In this document: positions 1 through 5,526 of the stretch, in pieces
Layout of the letters: each line of letters begins with the position of its first letter
How positions within the stretch are numbered: the stretch's first letter is position 1
Source of the DNA: CAZLKN01 sp964560135
GTDB taxonomy: Bacteria; Actinomycetota; JAICYB01
Length of the DNA: 9,028 nucleotides
NCBI GenBank assembly: GCA_964560135.1
Contig: CAZLKN010000089.1
Location: forward strand, 1 to 9,028
Direction: 5' to 3'
Position numbers and translations under genes: made by a program
The notes under the pieces: generated by a model
What the model was told of the DNA's origin: nothing
The model's input: only the letters and a program-made list of their open reading frames with translations
The model's database searches: none

Positions 1-1168
1 CCATCATCACCTGGTGGCGGCGCATGTCCATGATCATGTCGACGTGCTCGATGTCCACCGGGCACTCGTAGACGCAGGCCCCGCAGGTCACACAGGCCCA
101 CAGGACGTCCTCGGTGATCACGTCCGGCACGAGGGACTGCTGGCAGGCCACCTTCGCGTCCTCGTCGGCCTCCTCCTCGGTGGTCCGCCCGATGAGCACG
201 GGCATCTTCCCGAAGGCGTGGTCGCGGATGTTCATGACCAGCAGCTTGGGGTTCAGCTCCTTGCCGGTGTTCCAGGCCGGACAGACCGACTGGCAGCGGC
301 CGCACTCGGTGCAGGTGAGACCGTCGAGCAGGTGCTTCCACTCGAGATCCTCCACGGCACCGGCGCCGATCTTCGTGGTCTCGTCCATCGTCTCGACGTC
401 GATGTGCAGGGGCCGCAGCCGTCCGAGGGCCATGGGGTGGCGGGCGAAGAGCACGTTCAGCGGCGAGGTGAAGATGTGGAGGTGCTTTGAGTACAGCACG
501 AGGATCAGGAACCCGAAGACGATGCCCACATGGGCGATCAGGAAGCCGTAGTCGATCATCTCGATGGTCGGCTGCGCGAAGCGCCCGGCCATCCAGTCAC
601 CGAGCGGCCGGGCCAGGAATGCGCCGTCGGCGTAGGGCAGATGGCCGAGGCCGTGGCGGGCGGCGTTGAGACCCAGCAGCGTGAAGACGACCCCGAAGAT
701 GAGCGCGAGGATCGCGTAGGCGGGGCCCATATGGGACTTGTAGAAGCGGGAGCGCCGCTGCCAGACCCTCGGGTTGTTCTTCAGGCGGACGAGCGCGAAG
801 GCCACCAGCGCCGCGGTCACGAGCAGGACGAAGGAGTCGAAGACCGCACCCAGCCACGTGTGGGTACCGATCCACGGCAGGGCGAAGTCGGGCCAGAAGA
901 ACTCGCCGATCCCTTCGAGCAGCGCGACCTGGATGACCAGGAACCCCCAGAAGGTGAGCGCGTGCGCCAGGCCAGGGCCGGACCACTGGAGCAGCTTGCG
1001 CTGTCCGAGCACCTTGGTGAGCTCGTAGCGGATCCGCTGGGGGATGTCGCGGAAGCGCTCCGGGTTGTGCTGGCCGGACGCGACAAGCTTGTACAGCTCC
1101 CATATCCGCCTCCCCGCGATGGGGAGGGTGATCGCCGCCATCACGAGCAGTGGAAGCGGACGGAGCAA
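1..1168 (-). CDS. Membrane Fe-S oxidoreductase, heterodisulfide-reductase-like (partial, C-terminus beyond left edge)
   Basis: Reading the minus strand from 1168 gives 389 codons with no stop before the window edge. The N-terminal half has about five hydrophobic segments (residues about 4-18, 67-86, 105-127, 147-168, 207-226). Histidines at 69, 214, 229 and 231 could ligate heme b, as in NarI/HdrE-type membrane domains. Two 4Fe-4S motifs of form CxxCxxCxxxCP follow, with cysteines at 286/289/292/296 and 359/362/365/369. This layout matches actinobacterial '(Fe-S)-binding / heterodisulfide reductase-related' proteins such as M. tuberculosis Rv0338c (from memory). These probably pass electrons between the quinone pool and a cytoplasmic or unknown partner; the substrate is not known. 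The C-terminal CCG cysteine-rich domains expected in the family would lie outside the window. I chose the TTG start at 1168 because a GGAGG lies 8 bases upstream and because it completes an N-terminal helix. The in-frame ATG at 1141 has no ribosome binding site and would cut that helix. Identity of the family is firm; the redox partner is unknown. Confidence 0.88.
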   Translation of the reverse strand, partial: MLRPLPLLVMAAITLPIAGRRIWELYKLVASGQHNPERFRDIPQRIRYELTKVLGQRKLLQWSGPGLAHALTFWGFLVIQVALLEGIGEFFWPDFALPWIGTHTWLGAVFDSFVLLVTAALVAFALVRLKNNPRVWQRRSRFYKSHMGPAYAILALIFGVVFTLLGLNAARHGLGHLPYADGAFLARPLGDWMAGRFAQPTIEMIDYGFLIAHVGIVFGFLILVLYSKHLHIFTSPLNVLFARHPMALGRLRPLHIDVETMDETTKIGAGAVEDLEWKHLLDGLTCTECGRCQSVCPAWNTGKELNPKLLVMNIRDHAFGKMPVLIGRTTEEEADEDAKVACQQSLVPDVITEDVLWACVTCGACVYECPVDIEHVDMIMDMRRHQVMM

Positions 1169-1176
1169 GCCTCTGC

Positions 1177-1181
1177 CCTCC
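1177..1181 (-). promoter_or_regulatory. Ribosome binding site selecting the TTG start of the Fe-S oxidoreductase
   Basis: On the minus strand GGAGG occupies 1181-1177, followed by 8 bases and TTG at 1168-1166. This spacing is ideal, whereas the first in-frame ATG (1141) has only a pyrimidine-rich sequence before it. An upstream in-frame GTG at 1198 also exists but has no recognisable binding site. An in-frame TAG at 1243-1241 limits how far upstream the gene can begin. Confidence 0.65.
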
Positions 1182-1205
1182 TCGATCTCGACGCCCACGT
1201 GCCGG

Positions 1206-1228
1206 CGGCGCCGGATCTCCCGGCGCCG
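1206..1228. repeat. Perfect 9-bp GC-rich inverted repeat between divergent genes
   Basis: CGGCGCCGG (1206-1214) and CCGGCGCCG (1220-1228) are exact reverse complements separated by the 5-base loop ATCTC. No T-run follows on either strand, so it does not look like an intrinsic terminator. It lies between the start of the leftward Fe-S gene and the candidate promoter of the rightward genes. It would fall in the leader of the leftward transcript if that transcript starts near 1230. It could be an operator or an RNA hairpin; its function is unknown. Confidence 0.6.
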
Positions 1229-1235
1229 AACCCCA

Positions 1236-1263
1236 TTAGCCTATCGTCCGCGGCCGGTATGCT
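1236..1263 (+). promoter_or_regulatory. Candidate leaderless promoter for the UDG-like gene
   Basis: TATGCT at 1258-1263 fits the actinobacterial -10 pattern TAnnnT. A weak -35-like TTAGCC sits at 1236-1241, 16 bases upstream. A transcript starting six to seven bases after the -10 would begin at or next to the ATG at 1270. That would explain why this ATG has no ribosome binding site. This is an inference from spacing only. Confidence 0.4.
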
Positions 1264-1269
1264 GCGCCC

Positions 1270-1980
1270 ATGTCCGCTCGTCGTTCGCGCCCCGCTCGAG
1301 GTCTCGAGATGCCGCCGGGACGGCGGATCCCGCGGCCCCCGGCCGACCGGCTCGAGAGGCCGTCGCCGCCCCCGGAGCCGCAGCACGGCCCGGACGCCGG
1401 ACGCCGGGATGCGATCGCGAAGGCCGGCGGCGAGCTCGCCGCGCTCGTGGGGGACATCCGGGCGTGCACGGCGTGCGGCCGGGCGGATGCGGCACGGGCC
1501 TTCGGCAGTGGCTTCCCCCGGGCGCCGCTGATGCTGCTCAAGGATGCTCCCTCGCCGCAGGATCTGGCGTCCGGGGCGGCCTTCGCCGGCGAGGCCGAGG
1601 CGTTGGGCAAGGCCCTCGGTGCCCTGGGCATCCCCGCGTCGTGGGCGTACGGCACCACGGCTGTGCGCTGCGGGTCTCGCGGGGCGTCGTCCGACGAGCT
1701 ACGGGCGTGCGCGGGCCATCTGCTGGTGGAGATCGAGGCCGTGGAGCCGAGCGTCCTGGTGGTGTTCGGGGAGCGTGCCTGGGAGGCGCTGGAGGCTCTC
1801 GACGGGCGGTGCGGTCTGGCCGTCCCCGGCGGTCCGCCCCAGGGTGAGCCGGTGCACGTGCGTCCGGGTCTGGTGGCGCTGCCGACCGAGCCGCTGCCCG
1901 CAGGCGTGACCGAGCGGGAGTCGAAGCGGCGCCTGTGGCGCGATCTTCAGCAGCTCCCGGGGATGCTGGGCCGGCGATGA
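1270..1980 (+). CDS. Degenerate uracil-DNA-glycosylase-superfamily protein with retained Fe-S cysteines
   Basis: This is a 236-residue protein. Residues 1-50 are Arg/Pro-rich and probably disordered. Residues 60-230 follow the layout of family 4/5 uracil-DNA glycosylases. There is a CxxC pair (C66, C69), then a strand and loop (about 85-108) ending in an FAGEAEAL segment that resembles the family's PFvGxAGxLL. C134 lies in AVRCG where the family has KCRPP, C147 in RACAGHL, followed by an SVLVVFGERAWEAL strand-helix. The C-terminal helix ESKRRLWRDL matches the family's last helix. The four cysteines are spaced like the 4Fe-4S ligands of family 4 enzymes. The catalytic loop GEAPG is replaced by KDAPS (91-95) and no HPS/HPA motif is present near the C-terminus (LPTEPLP instead), so uracil excision is doubtful. 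It may be a DNA-binding or structural relative. The start could also be the ATG at 1309, which has GAGG 7 bases upstream; that would drop 13 disordered residues. The stop overlaps the next gene. Confidence 0.75.
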   Translation: MSARRSRPARGLEMPPGRRIPRPPADRLERPSPPPEPQHGPDAGRRDAIAKAGGELAALVGDIRACTACGRADAARAFGSGFPRAPLMLLKDAPSPQDLASGAAFAGEAEALGKALGALGIPASWAYGTTAVRCGSRGASSDELRACAGHLLVEIEAVEPSVLVVFGERAWEALEALDGRCGLAVPGGPPQGEPVHVRPGLVALPTEPLPAGVTERESKRRLWRDLQQLPGMLGRR

Positions 1981-2372
1981 CGACCGCGCACGCCTGTCCG
2001 CGTTGCGGCGCCGCGGTCGAGGACGGAGTCTTCATGTGCGGTGCCTGTGGACTGATCCAGCCCTTCAACCTCCCCGAAGGGAACCTGCCGCCACCACCTC
2101 CGATGCCGCCGGCCGATCCGGTCCGTAACCGGGGCTACTGGTCGCTGTCGAGCGGGCTCGCCGGGCTCCTCCTCGTTCTGTCCATCCCTACCCTCATGCC
2201 GGGGCTCCGCACGCTGACGCTTGGCTGGGCCGGGATCTCGCTGACCGTCCTGGGGTCCGGCAGCCTGGCCGCCGTCGTCCTGGGAGCGACCGACCCTCAC
2301 AAGGACCCGCTGTCGATCGTAGGGATGGTGCTCGGATGCGTGGGGCTGATGCTGTGGCTGGTCTTCGTGTGA
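1977..2372 (+). CDS. Zinc-ribbon membrane protein, function unknown
   Basis: This is a 131-residue protein starting at an ATG that overlaps the preceding TGA (ATGA), a sign of translational coupling. An earlier in-frame ATG at 1935 lies inside the upstream gene and is less likely. Residues 7-24 form a zinc ribbon with CPRC (C7, C10) and CGAC (C21, C24). A proline-rich linker (about 33-48) follows. Then come three hydrophobic segments at about 57-77, 80-104 and 112-131, with a charged DPHKDP loop between the second and third. The predicted arrangement is a cytoplasmic zinc ribbon tethered to the membrane. Such proteins are common in Actinomycetota and usually annotated as hypothetical. I do not recognise a specific family and assign no function. 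The next gene's ribosome binding site begins right at this gene's stop, so the two are surely co-transcribed. Confidence 0.8.
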   Translation: MTTAHACPRCGAAVEDGVFMCGACGLIQPFNLPEGNLPPPPPMPPADPVRNRGYWSLSSGLAGLLLVLSIPTLMPGLRTLTLGWAGISLTVLGSGSLAAVVLGATDPHKDPLSIVGMVLGCVGLMLWLVFV

Positions 2373-2382
2373 GGAGGCATCG

Positions 2383-2931
2383 ATGAGGGCGAGGCTGTGG
2401 GTGGCGCTGCTGGTGACCGGGGTGGTCGTGGGCTCGGCCTGCGGGTCCGACGACGGTCTCGGAACGGTGACCGCGACACCGACCCCGGTCACGACCCCGG
2501 CCCCCGGGACGCCCGGCCCCGGCGACCTGTTCGCCGGCCCGGTCCGGGTCGCGGTCGGCGAGCTCGCGCTCCGGGCCGAGGTGGCGGCGACCCCTGCGGC
2601 GCGCCAGCGCGGCCTGATGTTCCGTGAGGAGATGGACGCCGACGCCGGCATGCTGTTCCTGTTCCCGGCCCCCTCGCAGGGGGGGTTCTGGATGAAGAAC
2701 ACCCTGATCCCGTTGTCGATCGCCTACCTGACCCGTGAGGAGCCGCAGACCTACCGGATCGTGTCGATCATGGACATGGAGCCCTGCGAGGAGGACCCCT
2801 GTCCCCCCTACAACCCCGGAGTGTCCTACGACGCGGCCCTCGAGGCGAACCAGGGCTGGTTCGACCGCGCGGGAGCCGAGGTGGGCACGGTGGTCCTGGT
2901 GGAGGGCGACCTGCCCGACCGCGTCCTGTAG
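2383..2931 (+). CDS. DUF192 family lipoprotein
   Basis: This is a 182-residue protein. Residues 1-20 form a lipoprotein signal peptide: positive RAR, a hydrophobic stretch, then a GSAC lipobox-like end with the lipidated cysteine at C20. A Thr/Pro-rich spacer (about 28-47) would hold the domain away from the membrane. Residues 53-175 are a DUF192 domain, recognised by RGLMFRE (76-82), GMLFLF (89-94) and FWMKNTLIPLSI (102-113), which are strongly conserved in the family. Cysteines 135 and 140 flank an EDPCPPY segment and could form a disulfide outside the cell. The biochemical role of DUF192 is not established. The start is set by GAGGAGG at 2371-2377, five bases before the ATG and abutting the previous stop. 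A gap of roughly 95 bases with a new promoter follows, so the three-gene set probably ends here, although I see no clear terminator. Confidence 0.88.
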   Translation: MRARLWVALLVTGVVVGSACGSDDGLGTVTATPTPVTTPAPGTPGPGDLFAGPVRVAVGELALRAEVAATPAARQRGLMFREEMDADAGMLFLFPAPSQGGFWMKNTLIPLSIAYLTREEPQTYRIVSIMDMEPCEEDPCPPYNPGVSYDAALEANQGWFDRAGAEVGTVVLVEGDLPDRVL

Positions 2932-2961
2932 GCTCCCACGACCCCGCCCACCGGTGCTATC

Positions 2962-2982
2962 CTTGCCTCGCAGGCACTCAAC
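2962..2982. promoter_or_regulatory. HAIR-like operator (HspR binding site) upstream of dnaK
   Basis: CTTGCCT (2962-2968), a 7-base spacer (2969-2975) and ACTCAAC (2976-2982) match the HAIR consensus CTTGAGT-N7-ACTCAAG at 5 of 7 and 6 of 7 positions, with exact spacing. The site lies 45 bases before the dnaK start, overlaps the candidate -35, and the operon encodes HspR itself. All three facts support the call. Further TCAAG half-sites follow at 3002-3006 and 3012-3016, and might help binding or be part of the ribosome binding region. Confidence 0.75.
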
Positions 2983-2992
2983 TTCTTAAAGT
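2963..2992 (+). promoter_or_regulatory. Candidate promoter of the dnaK-grpE-dnaJ-hspR-clpB operon
   Basis: TTGCCT (2963-2968) could be the -35 and TAAAGT (2987-2992) the -10 (TAnnnT), with an 18-base spacer. The predicted start is near 2999, giving a leader of about 28 bases. The -35 lies inside the HAIR element, so bound HspR would block the polymerase. TATCCT at 2959-2964 also fits a -10 pattern, and I cannot exclude it. Confidence 0.5.
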
Positions 2993-3013
2993 TCGTACAG
3001 GTCAAGGAAGTTC

Positions 3014-3020
3014 AAGGAGG
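3014..3020 (+). promoter_or_regulatory. Ribosome binding site deciding the dnaK start
   Basis: AAGGAGG ends at 3020, directly against an ATG at 3021 and six bases before the in-frame ATG at 3027. Only the second has workable spacing, and it yields the canonical MARVVGIDLGTTNS start of actinobacterial DnaK. Confidence 0.75.
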
Positions 3021-3026
3021 ATGAAG

Positions 3027-4874
3027 ATGGCACGAGTCGTAGGGATCGACCTCGGGACGACGAATTCGGCCGTGGCCACCGTCGAGGGTGGCGAGCCGGT
3101 CGTGATCCCCAACTCGGAGGGGGCCCGGACGACCCCGTCGGTGGTCGCCCTCTCCAAGGCCGGCGAGGTGCTCACCGGCGAGATCGCCAAACGCCAGGCG
3201 ATCACCAACCCCGACCGGACCGTCCGGTCGGTGAAGCGGCACATGGGGGAGAAGGACTGGAAGTTCAGCGCCGAGGGCAAGGACTACAACCCCCAGCAGA
3301 TCTCGTCGTTCATCCTCCAGAAGCTCAAGCGCGACGCGGAGTCCTATCTGGGGGACACGGTCAACGAGGCCGTCGTCACCGTGCCCGCGTACTTCGATGA
3401 CGCGCAGCGGCAAGCGACCAAGGAAGCCGGCGAGATCGCCGGACTGAAGGTGCTGCGGATCATCAACGAGCCCACCGCGGCGGCGCTCGCCTACGGCCTG
3501 GAGAAGGGGGCCCAGGACGAGACGATCCTGGTCTTCGACCTCGGCGGCGGCACGTTCGACGTCACGGTCCTGGAGATCGGTGAGGGCGTGTTCGAGGTGA
3601 AGGCCACCCACGGGAACGTGAAGCTCGGTGGGGACGACTGGGACCAGCGCGTCATCGACCACCTCGTGACGGAGTTCAAGAACAATCACGGCGTGGATCT
3701 GGCCCAGGACCGGATGGCGCTCCAGCGTCTCAAGGAGGCGGCCGAGAAGGCGAAGGTGGAGCTCTCCCAGACCCAGGAGGCCCACATCTCCCTGCCGTTC
3801 ATCACGGCCACCGGCGAGGGCCCGCTGCACCTGGAGACCACGCTCTCGCGCTCGCAGTTCGAGCGGATGACCGCCGACCTCGTCGACTCGCTGAAGGCGC
3901 CGTTCGAGCAGGCGATCCGTGACGCGAAGATCCAGGTCTCCGACCTGCAGCACGTGATCCTGGTGGGTGGGTCGACCCGGATGCCGATGGTCCAGAATCT
4001 CGTGAAGGAGCTGACCGGCAAGGATCCCCACAAGGGCGTGAACCCCGACGAGGTGGTCGCCGTCGGCGCGGCGATCCAGGCCTCGATCATCAAGGGCGAC
4101 ATGAAGGAGGTGCTCCTCCTCGACGTCACGCCGCTGTCGATGGGCGTGGAGACCAAGGGGGGCATCTATCACAAGCTGATCGAGCGCAACACCCACATCC
4201 CCACCCGCCGGTCGGAGATCTTCACCACCGCCGAGGACGGCCAGACCACCGTCGAGGTGCACGTCCTGCAGGGCGAGGGCGAGATGTCGAGCTCTCTGGC
4301 GGTGCGCTCGCTCGGCCGGTTCCAGCTCGTGGGCATCCCGGCCGCTGCGCGCGGCACGCCGCAGATCGAGGTGACCTTCGACATCGACGCCAACGGCATC
4401 GTGAACGTGTCCGCCAAGGACACGGCCACGGGCAAGGAGCAGGCGATGACGATCACCGGCGGCACCGCACTGCCGCGTGAGGAGATCGACAAGCTCATCA
4501 AGGAGGCCGAACAGCACGCCGACGAGGACCGCCGGAAGCGCGAGGAGGCCGAGGCGCGCAACCAGTGCGACAACGTCGTCTACAGCGTCGAGAAGACGCT
4601 CGGCGAGGCCGGCGACAAGGTCTCCGAGGACGACCGCACTGCGATCACCGAGAAGCTCGATGCCGCCAAGGAGGCGCTGAAGGGCTCCGACGTGGACGCG
4701 ATCAAGAAGGCCACCGAGGAGCTGCTCCAGGCCTCGCAGCAGCTCGCTCAGCAGACGCAGGCGCCGCAGGACGCCGCCGCGGCCGCCGGGGGCGGCGGGG
4801 AGGCCGACCAGGCGCCCGGGGGCGGAGACGACGTGGTCGAGGGCGAGGTCGTGGACGAGGGTGATTCGTCGTGA
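3027..4874 (+). CDS. dnaK: Molecular chaperone DnaK (Hsp70)
   Basis: This is a 615-residue cytoplasmic ATP-driven chaperone that binds exposed hydrophobic peptides and works with DnaJ, GrpE and ClpB. In HspR systems it also acts as HspR co-repressor. The ATPase domain (1 to about 365) has the phosphate-1 loop GIDLGTTNS (6-14), phosphate-2 DLGGGTFDV (171-179) and adenosine motif VGGSTRMP (313-320). The hydrophobic linker VLLLDVTPLS (362-371) leads into the substrate domain (about 372-490). The helical lid is about 485-580, followed by an Ala/Gly/Gln-rich tail ending in acidic VVEGEVVDEGDSS. The segment after the KRHMG stretch (70-74) is short, as in Gram-positive DnaK, which lacks the insertion found in proteobacteria. 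Length is normal. It is the first gene of the operon, behind a HAIR operator. Its TGA overlaps the grpE GTG by four bases. A long open frame on the opposite strand is a codon-bias shadow. Confidence 0.99.
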   Translation: MARVVGIDLGTTNSAVATVEGGEPVVIPNSEGARTTPSVVALSKAGEVLTGEIAKRQAITNPDRTVRSVKRHMGEKDWKFSAEGKDYNPQQISSFILQKLKRDAESYLGDTVNEAVVTVPAYFDDAQRQATKEAGEIAGLKVLRIINEPTAAALAYGLEKGAQDETILVFDLGGGTFDVTVLEIGEGVFEVKATHGNVKLGGDDWDQRVIDHLVTEFKNNHGVDLAQDRMALQRLKEAAEKAKVELSQTQEAHISLPFITATGEGPLHLETTLSRSQFERMTADLVDSLKAPFEQAIRDAKIQVSDLQHVILVGGSTRMPMVQNLVKELTGKDPHKGVNPDEVVAVGAAIQASIIKGDMKEVLLLDVTPLSMGVETKGGIYHKLIERNTHIPTRRSEIFTTAEDGQTTVEVHVLQGEGEMSSSLAVRSLGRFQLVGIPAAARGTPQIEVTFDIDANGIVNVSAKDTATGKEQAMTITGGTALPREEIDKLIKEAEQHADEDRRKREEAEARNQCDNVVYSVEKTLGEAGDKVSEDDRTAITEKLDAAKEALKGSDVDAIKKATEELLQASQQLAQQTQAPQDAAAAAGGGGEADQAPGGGDDVVEGEVVDEGDSS

Positions 4875-5524
4875 ACGACGAACGCCGCGACGGGGCCGAA
4901 CGCTCCGACGAGCACCCGGAGCGGATCCGCATCACCGACAAGCGGGTGGTGCCCGAGGATCCTCCGGGGGCCGAGGGCAACGCGGAGAACGCGGCCCCCG
5001 ACGACGAGCTCGCCGAGCAGGCGGAGGCGGTCTCGGGGGAGCTCGACGAGGCCCGCAGGCTGGCCGAGGAGCGCCTCGACCAGCTCCGGCGACTCAAGGC
5101 CGACTTCGAGAACTTCCGGAAGCGCACGATCCGCGAGCAGACCGACCTCGTCGAGCGGGCGAGCCTGCGCATCGTGGAGCAGCTGTTCCCGGTACTCGAC
5201 GATGTCGAGCGGGCTCTGGAGGCCGCCCGGAAGCAGTCCGGGGGCGAGGCGATCGTGCGCGGCATCGAGATGGTCGCCAAGCACCTGTACGACGTGCTGG
5301 TCGCCGAGGGGCTCGAACGCCTGGAGGCTGAAGGGTCCGCCTTCGACCCCCACGACCACGAAGCGGTGTCCAGTGTGCCCGGGGACGTGGCGGAGCCGAC
5401 GGTACTCGAGGTCGTCAGGCCCGGCTACCGGCTGCGGGGCCGGACCGTCCGTCCAGCCCTCGTGCACGTCACCACTCCTGACACGGCCGGTGACGAGGGC
5501 TCCACCGGGGAGGGAGGCGGATAG
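4871..5524 (+). CDS. grpE: Nucleotide exchange factor GrpE
   Basis: This 217-residue protein releases ADP from DnaK and so resets the chaperone cycle; GrpE acts as a homodimer in the cytoplasm. Residues 1-45 are acidic and disordered. A long helix (about 45-100) for dimerisation carries the conserved RLKADFENFRKR (74-85). LFPVLDDVERAL (105-116) is the four-helix-bundle motif. The C-terminal beta domain (about 150-200) has FDPHDHEAV (158-166) and the GrpE signature pattern VVRPGYRLRGRTVRPALV (181-198). The tail is Gly/Thr/Glu-rich. The GTG start overlaps the dnaK stop (GTGA), implying translational coupling; only a weak GAGGG precedes it. The dnaJ gene begins two bases after its stop. Confidence 0.97.
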   Translation: MNDERRDGAERSDEHPERIRITDKRVVPEDPPGAEGNAENAAPDDELAEQAEAVSGELDEARRLAEERLDQLRRLKADFENFRKRTIREQTDLVERASLRIVEQLFPVLDDVERALEAARKQSGGEAIVRGIEMVAKHLYDVLVAEGLERLEAEGSAFDPHDHEAVSSVPGDVAEPTVLEVVRPGYRLRGRTVRPALVHVTTPDTAGDEGSTGEGGG

Positions 5525-5526
5525 CC

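Noticed and set aside
597..1103. Minus-strand open frame of 168 codons inside the Fe-S gene, preceded by GGGGAGG
   Set aside because: Despite the good ribosome-binding-like sequence, the product is Arg/Pro/Ala-rich with no hydrophobic or conserved pattern. It overlaps the Fe-S gene in another frame of the same strand.
530..1531. Plus-strand open frame of 333 codons spanning the left gene and the intergenic region
   Set aside because: It is antisense to the membrane Fe-S protein, whose cysteine motifs and helices are unmistakable. Its own translation is charged low-complexity sequence that continues out of frame into the UDG-like gene.
1935..1976. Upstream ATG start for the zinc-ribbon membrane protein
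   Set aside because: It would add 14 residues lying inside the UDG-like gene, with no domain content. The ATG at 1977 overlaps the stop in the usual coupled manner.
2932..2961. Terminator after the DUF192 lipoprotein gene
   Set aside because: I found no convincing GC-rich stem followed by a T-run, so read-through into the dnaK operon cannot be excluded.
2972..2994. CIRCE element (HrcA site) upstream of dnaK
   Set aside because: A GCACTC resembles part of the left CIRCE arm, but the matching GAGTGCTAA arm nine bases downstream is absent. The HAIR match and the hspR gene explain the region better.
3012..4517. Open frame of about 500 codons antisense to dnaK
   Set aside because: It mirrors dnaK codon by codon and is His/Leu/Asp/Arg-rich, as expected from the complement of GC-rich codons. 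It has no recognisable domain. Long antisense frames over hsp70 genes are a known artefact of codon bias.
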